Shown piece after piece: positions 1 through 13,700 of a DNA stretch of 64,000 nucleotides. The position numbers and the translations under genes were made by a program. The stretch comes from Mortierella alpina (Eukaryota > Mortierellomycota > Mortierellomycetes > Mortierellales > Mortierellaceae): NCBI GenBank assembly GCA_029449245.1, contig JANATF010000009.1, positions 310,001 through 374,000 on the forward strand, read 5' to 3'. The notes below the pieces were generated by a model. That model was not told the origin of the DNA. It did no database searches and saw only the letters and a program-made list of their open reading frames with translations. Positions within the stretch are counted from its first letter, which is position 1, and each line of letters starts with the position of its first letter.

Positions 1-1153
1 CTGAATATCTTTACCAATTTGTTCTCGTATACATCATTACACAGAGCCTACCTTGATGTCGCGTCTAGTAGATCGGATCCAAGAGATGACAGCGCCACCA
101 CCACCCGTGACGATGCGCGAAGCTTATAGGAAACAGGAACAACGGCGACAAAAGCTTTTTGTGGGTGAATATAGTATGCGTGAGGACAGCTTGGGCGCAT
201 ACAACCGATCTAAAAGCGAACCCATCTCACTGGTGGGCACTAACCCGTTCAAACGGACGACTAGAACTCAGGGTTTGGCAGCAGGAGGTTGGGCTGACAA
301 GAGCGGGAGCAGGCGAGATGGTGCATCCACCCGGATGTTCCCACTCTCGCGGTTAGGGACAGGAACGATTCAATTTCGGAACACGACTTCATCCGCTGTT
401 TATGAGCTGGCGCAACATGTACAACCTGGCCTCGTGCGAACCAAATTACAGTCGTCAAAATCAGATGATCAATCTCGTGGAACTGGATTGTTGTCGGTAT
501 GGGGCACGGCAAAGGATATTTGCGACATTGTTGCTGAGGGCGTGAAGAAGGACGCGTCTACTGCAGACGTGAATTCGCGGGACGGGAGTATTCTGCAAGG
601 TGTGGATCAGACTGTGCCGACAATCACTGGTCTAGTGCGAGATATCACTGACTGGATCGAACAAGAGGACTGGGAGAGACGACTGGTAAGCCTCGGCGAT
701 GCTATTTAGCCGTACCTACCGCTGTCTAGGAAGATTTTTTGTTGACATTCTGCCGCCTCCAGAGGTATCTAGTTGTCCTGGATGCCTTGCTTGCCTATCC
801 AGAGACCAAAGCAGAGCTGCTTGACTGCTCCGCGATGCCAGTTCTCTGGAAGACTTTAGAGAGTTCCAGGTGTCAAGATGCGCCCCAAAAGTCCATCCGT
901 GATCTTGCTCATCACGTAAGTTTCCTTCACGCGCTGCAACATAGTTGTGAGGAGTGGCGTCGGTCTTTCGAAGCAAATCATCATACTAACCGCGAACGCG
1001 AAACAGCTCTCAGAATACTCCAAGAAGGCCCTTCACACCAAATCGAGGCTACACAGATCAAGTTCAGCGCCTAATAGCGACGGCAGCCGTGTCGATGCTG
1101 AAACTGGTATGCCAGACGTGATGCTCCTGGACTTGGGCCTGGCGCCTAAATAA
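1..1153 (+). CDS. 3' part of an unrecognised gene (start unclear or off-window)
   Basis: I do not recognise this protein. The coding frame is open from about base 5, with an ATG at 56. An acceptor-like ACACAG just before that frame suggests the gene may begin to the left of the window. Two introns can be placed: 686-729 and 916-1006. With both removed, the frame runs without a break to the TAA at 1151-1153. The first part is basic and Ser/Thr-rich. The second part (from WIEQEDWERRL through DFLLTFCRLQRY to SIRDLAHHLSEYSKK) looks helical and leucine-rich, like a repeat-type helical fold. The last 35 residues are low-complexity. RAD9 starts 165 bp downstream on the same strand. No catalytic motif is visible, so no function is assigned. 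Confidence 0.6.
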
Positions 1154-1318
1154 ATGGTTGAACGGGCCGTCGAAGGACTGCTTTTCGAAAATGGTGGCAA
1201 CCGATGCTTCAAATACGACGGCGGGCGAAATATCCTTTTTGCCATCGATGCATCACACCCATGCCCTGCGTTCTTTCGCCCACGATACCCTGCTCATCCT
1301 CACTACCCTAATTCCGTA

Positions 1319-3510
1319 ATGCGAGCCATTATCCCATCCGTGTCAGTTAAAGGTAACCGCATGGAAGAATAACCTCAGGCATGTTGCATCTCGACAGGCG
1401 ATCATGTGATCTTTTCTCTCGACGCATTGCAGCAGCGAATTCACCCAGTTTTTTCTACTCGACTCGTCGCCTTTTTTTTTTTTTTGCCTCGCTGGACGTG
1501 GATAGGATTCCAATATGTGTTGATGTGCCTCGGGAAAATTGGAGACGATGTTGTAATAGAAGCTCGACCCGACCGGCTGACTCTCTCGACGCTTAATATC
1601 ACCCGTACCGCGTTCGCCGACATCACGTTCACCCGCACGTTCTTTGAAAGCTATCATCTGGACACGAGCGCTGAAGCTATTCAACACGACGCAGCAGGAC
1701 CTTTTCTGCGGTGTTCTGTGCTTGCAAAGGTAAAAAAAAAAAAGAAAGTGTTTCTGCTTGCATGTCACTACAGGAGGTGTCGAGAGTTTGGCATTCATGC
1801 TACTCGCGAGGAGATATTAATTACCGCGTTATTATTTTTATATACATAGGCACTGGTCTCGGCGTGCAAAATTCGCGGCAATGTCACTGAAAAGGTCGAA
1901 AAATGCTGTCTTTTCATGAATGCAGCAGAAGGCGTGGGAGAGAACTGCCGCCTTACGATCGAGATTATTTTCAAGCATGGTCAGTGATGGTTCTAATACC
2001 CAAAAAGTCTTTTACAAACACCAAAGTGATTTACGACTTTACGACTGACATGATACAACTTATGTGCTGGGTGGAAACCCTATGTAGGCTTCATCAAGAT
2101 CCATAGGTTACTGTACGAGTCGTGCTCGGAGGCGCCACAGATTATCGACTCGATCCAGTCATGTCCGAGCTCGTGGAGATTACCGCCTGCGGCACTGATG
2201 GGGTTGCCCGAGAATTTTTCAGCCAAGGCAGAGGAAATCACCATGAGCTGTTCTCAGGAAGGGATCGCTTTCAAAACGTGCAGTGATGCAGGCGAAGAGG
2301 ACTCAGGTGAGCCTCTCAGCGCGATGGCAGTCGTGATTTGTTGCAAAAGTTGTCAGCAGGCAGGACATGTCAACTAATGTGGATACTGCCATATTTTTTT
2401 TCCATCGCACGCAGGGAAGAAGCTTGGATCAACGGTAGTACCCATGAGTCGAAGCGTTATGGAGTCTTATACGCTTCAGGACGAAGTGGAGATGACTTTT
2501 GCGATGAAGGAATTCAAAGTAAGTACATCTCGTTAGCACGTCAGACGTTACCCGGACTGTCATTCTTAACGATTTCGTCCGCATTTCGCGTTCATCATCC
2601 TTCTTAGGCCATCATCTCGTTTGCATTGGCTCTTCGGTTGCCCTTGGAGGCCTATTTTGACGCGAGCTTCCGGTACGATGAACGCATCAGATGCTTTTGA
2701 ATCCGTGTTCAAACTCTTTTATCTCACATCACTCGTGTTAACTGCTTTGTAGGCCGTTTTTGTTGCGGGTTGTGAATGAGAATGTGATGACAGCGGTAAG
2801 TGTTGTCAGTCTCCTCTAAGAATATGGATGGTTCTATGTTAACTGCACAGAAATCTCAACCCGTGTCCCCTTCATTGTTCATAGGCGTTTGCGATTGCAA
2901 CCATTGTCAATAGCAGCGATATCCGGGAACGGCTAATGAGTGAACAGGCGATGAAAATGGAGGCTAAACCAATGGTATGGAGAACCACGATTCAGCGCAC
3001 GAAACGGTGAAATCTCTATGAGAACGTTAGACGGTGATTTTTCTAACAAGCTCCTCAATGCCTGACAGGTCTCAATCGCCAACAATAATACACATGGGAA
3101 TCTGGATCTATCGCAGGCCGAGAACGCGCTCTTTTTGGACGATGACGCGGATTGGGCCGATGCTCTAAATGACATTGAGATGGAGGAGGCAGCGGCGGCG
3201 GCAGCGGCTATCTCTGCCGCGACCGCAGGGAGCAGTGGAACGAATGGGAAGAGTAGCGAGTTAACTCGGGACAGCTCTGGGGTGCAAACTCAGGCCACGG
3301 TGGATGCGTACGAAATCGAGGAGCCTTGCCTACCTCCGGAGCGAAAGGTAAGGGTGCCAGAGAATGGCTTATGTACCTTGCGTGCGTAGAATTGCTGGCT
3401 TGCTCTAGTCATTAACGCGTACATGACTAATTTTTTTGGTTTTTTTCTTTCCCAATGCTTGAATGATACAGTCCAAGCGAGCAAGGTTCGATTTCGATGA
3501 CTTTGACTGA
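1319..3510 (+). CDS. RAD9: Rad9 subunit of the 9-1-1 DNA-damage checkpoint clamp
   Basis: Rad9, Rad1 and Hus1 form the PCNA-like ring loaded at damaged DNA to activate the ATR/Rad3 kinase. Ten exons can be placed: 1319-1352, 1506-1729, 1850-1979, 2088-2306, 2415-2518, 2608-2672, 2753-2795, 2885-2974, 3069-3347 and 3472-3510. They sum to 1227 nt, or 408 residues, close to the family size (about 390-430). The first exon is only 34 nt, but joining it gives a typical Rad9 opening (IPSVSVKGFQYVLMCLGKIG), which decided the start. Further family signatures are the VEKCC segment, the KIHRLLYES strand and FAMKEFKAIISFA leading into the second PCNA-like lobe. Residues from about 304 on are a disordered, acidic tail with an alanine run. 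It ends FDFDDFD, resembling the acidic, phosphorylatable tail of Rad9 proteins. Confidence 0.93.
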
Positions 3511-3965
3511 GAGGTGTCGCGTTTTATCTCAACAGATTGAAGGAAGAATTCGAAAAAAATAATGCCTGTGTCTGTGCGTTATGTCCCTGACACGTCGCGT
3601 TTGATCTGCCCAATCAAATTGCCCTCAATACGAACTGTTACGATGAGGACATGGGACATCTTTGCTTTTGCCTTCTCTTCATCAACGAAACCATGAACAA
3701 AGTGACCATCTCTAGCCGACCATGCGAAGCGGAAATGCCTGTCGATCAGATGCGTCTTGAACTCTGCTCCAACGCCGAGACTCATCCAGGGGTACTTCAT
3801 CAAAGTTTGATCGTCGCAAGTCGACACACAGGTTTTGTACTACTCAGCCTGTACCTTGACCTTGAAGGCGTAAAGAAAGAACGACTGCGGACAGCCAGCT
3901 TTTTTGCATATTGGACCGCACTTGCGCCCATTTTTTTTTTATTTAGTAGTAGCGTTTTCCTTTTC
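3511..3965. other. Gap between convergent RAD9 and dehydrogenase genes
   Basis: This 455-base stretch holds the 3' ends of two convergent genes. It has a copy of the motif TGACACGTCGC at 3588-3598 and an 11-T tract near 3930. I see no coding or RNA gene. Confidence 0.6.
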
Positions 3966-4754
3966 TTATGCGTGCTTCTGATGGGCGGCAATATGGTCAT
4001 CGTCCCATGAGAGAAACTTTCCACTGAGATCGTTTTCAGCCTTGATTGCCAGACTGGCAATGACGTGACCGGGCTGGTCAGGGTGAAGCAAAGTCTTGGT
4101 GGCATGCAAGTAGAGAAACTCGGCGTGCTGATCAGGGACCATGCCCGTGACACCCTTATTACGGACTTCACCCTGCATCTCAGTATCGACAACACCAGGG
4201 CGGATGGCGACGGTGGTGATGTCCTTCTCTTCCGTGGCGAGCACTTGCCCAAACATGTTGAGCGCGGCTTTGGAGGAGGAGTAAGCGCCCCAGCCGTGAT
4301 AAGCGTAGAGGGCAGCACCGGAACTGACCAGGATCACACGTCCCTTGGTAGCACGAAGGGCGGGTAGGGCATGCTGAACCATGGTCACGACCGAGAAGAA
4401 GTTGATGTCGAAACTTTTCTTCCAGTCCTCGACGGAGGTGTTGGCGATGGATCCGACAGGGTCGAGCACGGCAGCGTTGAGAACGAGGCCGTTCAGTTGA
4501 CCGGACCAAGAGTTGGCGGCCAAGGTCAGGGCCTCGGTCGCGGTCGATTCGGCCGTGACATCCCCGACCACAAACTTAAAACGGTCCTTGAGGTTCAGAT
4601 CGTTCTCGATATCAAGCGACAGTTGTTGGAGAGCGTCCTGGGAACGGGCGACACCAATGACATTGGCACCCAGGTGTTGAATGGCGAGAAGGACAGTGCT
4701 GCGGCCGATACCACGGGAGGCACCGGTGACGATGAGTGTTGGGGCGGCGGTCAT
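3966..4754 (-). CDS. Short-chain dehydrogenase/reductase (benzil / sepiapterin reductase-like)
   Basis: This is a single-exon protein of 262 residues, the usual size of a classical SDR. The N-terminal TGASRGIG (residues 10-17) is the Rossmann motif for NADP(H). NAAV follows the fourth strand. The catalytic serine lies in VILVSSGAA, and YSSSK provides the Tyr and Lys of the active site. The order NAAVLDPVGSI, then SFDINFFSVV, then AIRPGVVDTEMQ resembles the yeast Irc24/YIR036C group (benzil reductase) and sepiapterin reductase. Carbonyl reduction is therefore likely, but the true substrate cannot be told from sequence. The ATG at 4754 was chosen because the glycine motif starts ten residues later. 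The in-frame extension upstream lacks a plausible start and would add a low-complexity leader. It lies head-to-head with SEC23. Confidence 0.9.
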   Translation of the reverse strand: MTAAPTLIVTGASRGIGRSTVLLAIQHLGANVIGVARSQDALQQLSLDIENDLNLKDRFKFVVGDVTAESTATEALTLAANSWSGQLNGLVLNAAVLDPVGSIANTSVEDWKKSFDINFFSVVTMVQHALPALRATKGRVILVSSGAALYAYHGWGAYSSSKAALNMFGQVLATEEKDITTVAIRPGVVDTEMQGEVRNKGVTGMVPDQHAEFLYLHATKTLLHPDQPGHVIASLAIKAENDLSGKFLSWDDDHIAAHQKHA

Positions 4755-8641
<3,887 letters not shown>

Positions 8642-9362
8642 GGCAAGCCTTTTTTTTTTCTGCAAGGGTAGAAGGAAAGGAAAGACGGGTGTGCGGCAGT
8701 TGTGGCAAGCGGGTAAGGATGCAACAATACATTATAGTAATCCACAAAATCGATATAGGCCATACTTTTTTTATGCCAGGCATTGCAATCCTCGGTTGGG
8801 TGGTTCAAACAAGATACCAGGCCATCAGGCCATGCATGGGGGGGGGGTCATGTCAAGACTATGCATGTGTACTTTGGTTTGTTTTTTGGGTTGTAAAAAA
8901 GTATTATTCTTTTAGTTACTATATATCTGAAGCGAGACCCATCATGCCAGCAACGAGCCTCTCTCCTCTTTTTGTGGTGGGGTAACAAAAGGTTTTGTAG
9001 GAGGGTAACAATGACCGACTATTATGATTAAGTAAAGAGGAGAGGAGAGGGAGAGAGGTATGTACAGCTTGGAGAGGTATGGTAGGTGAATATACATCGA
9101 GATAACAAGCAATAAGGTGAATTGGGAGGTATGATACACAAAGATATCTCTATAGGTGTTGTCGGAAAACAAGCAAACTTGGCGGTGGGACAGGCCAGGG
9201 AGGATCTCAGGGTCAGGTCAGCCAGGGTTACCCATGCTTGTGTTGGTGTTATGTTGTACATGAGCGGACACTGCATGACTGCAAGGGTTCGCAAAGTTGA
9301 AAAAACAAAAAAAAAAGAAACGAGGAAACTGGGACTGGGGAAAGGCGTTTGAGCTTTTTTGC
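8642..9362. other. Gap between convergent SEC23 and zinc-finger genes
   Basis: The 721 bases hold two facing 3' untranslated regions. Low-complexity tracts are present, including a run of nine G near 8840. No coding exon or RNA gene is recognisable. Confidence 0.6.
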
Positions 9363-10784
9363 TTAGATAGCCTGGCTAAGCATGCTCAGGACCACGGCAG
9401 CCTCCTCGACCTTGCGACGCTGGCGGAACTTGCGAGCCCAAAGCCTCTTGCTCTTGCGCGTACGTTCCTTGCGGTCCTTATCATCCTTGACGCGACCATC
9501 GGGCAACGAGTCCCACTTGCACTTGCGCGGGTGCATCGTGGGCGACATGTTGTGGACGTTCTTGAGATGGCGTCTCAGGTTACAGTTCTGGTTTTTGCTG
9601 GGCTTGAAGGCGCGGCTGCAGACGGGGCAGAGCAGCAATTGTGGGCTCGTGGCTGTGCTGGGACCGCCGGCAGCAGATGGCATGGGGGGCGAGACCAAAG
9701 AGGAAGACGAGGAGTTGCTGTTGGCGTAGACGGATTCAGACAAGGAGGTCATGGAGGTCGAGGTTGGGGAGACCAGACCACCAGCACGACCTTGGTGGTG
9801 GTGATGGTGGTGGTGATGGTGATGGGCAGGGTAATGCTGCTGATGATGGATCTCCGAGACCGAAGGGAAGGGCGAGGACTCTCGGGAGAAGAGAGAGCGA
9901 TCGGACGAGACCGAGGGCGAGCGAGAGGGTCTCATCGAGGAGGAATAATCCTCCTCGATGGTCAAGCGACGGCCCGAGGTCGGGGGGCTGTGGTATGGGG
10001 TCGAGTGCACAGATCGGGTCGAGACCTGGAGGGGTGTCATCGGCGCATGAGCTGGCGCGGGCGAGTGCGGGTGGACTCTGGAGGGAGCCTGGTCCATGGC
10101 GGAGGGCGTCATGGGAGTGGCCAGGTGATGGTGCGACGACGAGGCTGTAGGGGCCCTTGAGAAGTAATCACCGGGGCCACTGCCGTAGGGCGAACGATCT
10201 CCTCGAGAGTGGTAGTGCGAATCACGCTGGTGGTGGTACTCGTGATGATCCCGCGACGGCACCGAGGGTGAGGACGGGTAGAGATCTCTGGGTGAAGACA
10301 TGCCTTGAGCGTAGTACTGCTTGGCGGTAGAGGGATGTGGTACGGATGCGGAATGATGACTATAATGGTGCGAGGTTTGCTGCGGCTGCTGGTAAGGGTA
10401 GTGATGGCTGGGGTACCGCTGCTGAGCGGGAGAGAAGGGCGAGGCGGGCATGGGCAGCTTGTGAGGAATGTTCATCAAGTGCTTGCGCTCTGCGTGCGAG
10501 AAGGAAGGCGACCGACTGACCCCATCGCAAGGTGTCGAGGGGCCAGGTGAGCACGACATCGAACGCTCCGAGGACGAGCTGTAGAGGCTGTGGAGCGACG
10601 AGTTGGAGCCACGAGATGAAAGGGAGGGTGTGATAGAGTACGAGCGGGTTGGCTGGTAAGCCATGACGGGCGAAGGCGAGCTTGGCGACGGGCTTGCGGG
10701 ACGGTATGGACGAGAAGCAGTTGAGGAAGAGGTGAAGGACGCGAATTTGGTTTGGATAGCGGGTAGTTCAATGGAGCTGGACAT
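9363..10784 (-). CDS. C2H2 zinc-finger protein, probable transcription factor
   Basis: This single-exon protein has 473 residues. The first 370 or so are low-complexity and Ser/Pro/His/Tyr-rich, with a histidine run of about ten. Near the C-terminus is one classical C2H2 finger: CPVC, then a loop with FKPSKNQNCNLRRHLKNVH. It is followed by a strongly basic stretch (KDRKERTRKSKRLWARKFRQ) that could be a nuclear-localisation or DNA-contact region. A single C2H2 finger flanked by basic residues suggests DNA binding, but the target is unknown. The ATG at 10784 was preferred because the longer in-frame extension has no ATG. A TATA element lies about 600 bases upstream, implying a long CT-rich leader. 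The gene faces several kilobases without another gene, as seen for regulatory genes. Confidence 0.85.
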   Translation of the reverse strand: MSSSIELPAIQTKFASFTSSSTASRPYRPASPSPSSPSPVMAYQPTRSYSITPSLSSRGSNSSLHSLYSSSSERSMSCSPGPSTPCDGVSRSPSFSHAERKHLMNIPHKLPMPASPFSPAQQRYPSHHYPYQQPQQTSHHYSHHSASVPHPSTAKQYYAQGMSSPRDLYPSSPSVPSRDHHEYHHQRDSHYHSRGDRSPYGSGPGDYFSRAPTASSSHHHLATPMTPSAMDQAPSRVHPHSPAPAHAPMTPLQVSTRSVHSTPYHSPPTSGRRLTIEEDYSSSMRPSRSPSVSSDRSLFSRESSPFPSVSEIHHQQHYPAHHHHHHHHHHQGRAGGLVSPTSTSMTSLSESVYANSNSSSSSLVSPPMPSAAGGPSTATSPQLLLCPVCSRAFKPSKNQNCNLRRHLKNVHNMSPTMHPRKCKWDSLPDGRVKDDKDRKERTRKSKRLWARKFRQRRKVEEAAVVLSMLSQAI

Positions 10785-13700
10785 CTCGTGTTTCTGAACG
10801 TGCAAAGAAATAGCTAGGGAACTTTTTTTTGTTGTTCTGCTCGGGGAGTTCAGGTTCTAGGAAGGGGCAAAGGTGATGGATCAGGTAGAAGTGTGGTGAT
10901 GATCGATGTGTGGAATACACTGGGGGAGGATGGACTCGCGAAAGAGGAAGTGTGTGTGGGTGTGGGTGTGGAAAGACTCGTTGTGGCTCTACGGGAATTG
11001 AAAAGATCAGAGAAGAAAGAAAGAGCATTAGCAAACCGTGCGTTCAGATCCAGTGTGATTTGTATACCGCCTGTGCTCGGCCACTCGAGAGTAGTGCCCA
11101 ATGAGCGCATGCGATAGATTTGATTTCGCGGGGTATCATCTGTATATTACCAATGGTCAAAGGAAGAGAGAAAGGAGGAATGGATGGACAGAGGGAAGGA
11201 GGGAAGGAGGGTATTAGTGAGGGCTAGGAGTAAAGAAGGCGAGGGTAGAAGATTAGGCGGACCGGGTGTGGGAAGAGTAGATAGACAGTCGGTCAAGAGA
11301 GAGAAGAGAGAGAGAGAAAGAAAAGAGAGTCGCGAGAATGAGAATGAGATGTGAAAAGTGGAGGACGGTGCTCGGGTTTATAAAGGTTCCAGAGTTGCAA
11401 GTTGCACGGAGAGTTTCTCTCTGTTTTTCGGCTGTAAAGAAAGGCGTTCAAAGAATTGCATAGGATTGAGAGCCGAGTGGGACGAGGTCAAGGGCAGAGG
11501 AGGGTAGTCGACGGCAGCACGACGAGCCAGCGAGAGGGAACGAGGGAGAAGGAGAGCGTGCGCACGAGCAATTTTCAAGGAGAGTGAGACTAAGAGGTGT
11601 TGAATATGCTGGTCAGATATAATTAGTTTTTTAAGTGTAGTGGAAAGAGTGAGTAGAAAGAACACGAAAAAAAAGTAGGAGTGAGCGCGATGCAGCAGGA
11701 GAGTTGTAGCGTTTGACAGCACGAGAAAGAGAGTACAGGAAAAGTAGAGAATGAAAGATGAGAACGCAACGACGACCAACGAGGAGGGATGAAGGAGGAG
11801 AGAGGATGAAGAGAAGCAAAAAAAAAAAAAAAGAGAGGGAGCAAAAGGCAAGGAGTGCGGCACAGGAGGAATTCAGAAGAGATTTTAGAGTACTCGAGAA
11901 GAACACTACAGTAGCCGCATTCAATCACAACAAAAAAGGCGAGTAAGGGAGGGCATTGGCAATGCGCATTCAATTGAGTAACGCGCTCATGCATCCCAAT
12001 AGCTCAATAGTACTAACATTCTTTTGAATCGAGTGACCATGCACCAGCCTGTACACATGTAGCATCATGTTTGATCAACAAAGAACTAGCACCAACCCGT
12101 CGCACGCGTCCACAGTGCGCATTGATGTGTCTAGTACGTGGATGCACATACATGGCCAGCAAGGGCGCATTCACTTCAGAACAACAGCAAAAAAAAGGAG
12201 AGTCAACAGCAGAGGTACTAAAGCGATAATGGCAGTAGACGAGCATTAGACAGCGCGCCATGCAGCGCCCCCCACAAGCCTGGGGCTAAAAGGCCTCTGC
12301 TACCGTCCTTCCTCGTCGTTCGCGGGTCACATCGCCTGGATAGAACCAGTGGCCATCCCTTGCCCCGTCCCACGAGGATTGCAGTAGATTGAACATGTCA
12401 AGAGCAAAAAAATCCTCGACAACCCAGTACCGTGTCAACGCGCGGCAGTAAAACCCCTCTGATGAAGAGTAGATGATCGCGGTAAAAATTTACAACACAA
12501 ACAGTACAGCAAATTATCATTCCTCCGCTCCCGCAGGCGGCAGGATGTATTTTTCCATGAAGGATGCATCGCGGTATATGATAGGGGGTAATTCAATTCT
12601 ACAGCAGAGCGACCGACTAACAGCCGAGGCATAGCTTTGGAAACCGAGGTCGGCGGTCAAGGTGCTAGATCTTGCAAGAGATATTTTTTTTGTCTGTTTG
12701 GCTCAAGCAGTTGAGATCAAAGGTCTTTTTCTGATTAGTGTGAATACGCGATCTCTCTTTACAATGACCATCACACCTTCGGGAAAGGCGTGAGAGAGTG
12801 CGTGCGTCTCGTTCTCCTTGCATTCGTAGTGTGGCCATTACACCTGGGGAACGCGAGCCAAGCTCTTTGTCTTCTAGCTCTAAATAATAAAAAAAAAATC
12901 AGCCTTTGGATGGGGAGGAATGTGTCCCTCTTAGAGTTCAGGACAAAAAAAAATTCTCAGCAGCAGGGACTGATCCATCCCATGGACCTGATCCGAAGAC
13001 ACGGTGAAAGAACTAGGATAGGGAGTAACGCGTCGAAAGGGAGTCGGGGACAGGCAACCAGGTCAAAGACGCGCAGTGTGTGACGGAACTCGGTTGATGC
13101 TGCATGCCTCTGTTTAACCTTCATCCTCCCTCCCCTCATTTTTCTCATCGTCTTGCTGCTCCCTCCCCTTGCCTCGCTTTTGTCCTCGCCTTTTGTACGG
13201 TCGCCTTCCCCTTCACCCAGCTGAAGCGAGAACACAAGCCCTCTGAGGGGAGAGGGGTTGTTCATCCATCCAAGAGCAGGTGAGCGAGCACCTTTTTTGC
13301 TTCTTGATCATGATAGGTGGTTGTTAGTTGGTGGTGGTTCCTGAACATCGCTTCTATCAGTCCAAATTCCAACGTATCCGAACTTTCGTTGATGGCCAAC
13401 GTGTCCAGAGGGCGTTGTGCTCGAGAGAGCAACGAAATCAGATCGTAGCTTGAAAGAAGGGGCGAGCAATGAGTAACTGGAAAGATTACCTACTCTCAAG
13501 TTATCGAGGTAGATTGAATAGTGAGGACATTTTCGAATTGCATTGTACAGTACCGCATACATGGACAACATCCTAATCAAGATTCAGGGGCAAAAAAAAC
13601 AACAAAAAAAAAGAAGCAAGGAGGACAAAACAGAAAGAACACAATTGTGCACGACGTGCGACGAAAGGGGTAAGGTAGGGCAGAGCGCCCAAAAAAAGCA

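Noticed and set aside
1319-4754. DNA-repair or metabolic operon-like cluster
   Set aside because: Genes lie on different strands with separate promoters; no sign of polycistronic or pathway organisation.
9297-10160. Long open frame opposite the zinc-finger gene
   Set aside because: Shadow of the real minus-strand gene. Its Arg/Gly-rich product comes from reading Ser/His codons backwards.
12957-13265. Minus-strand frame of about 100 codons in the gene-free region
   Set aside because: No recognisable family; purine-rich stretches explain the open frame.
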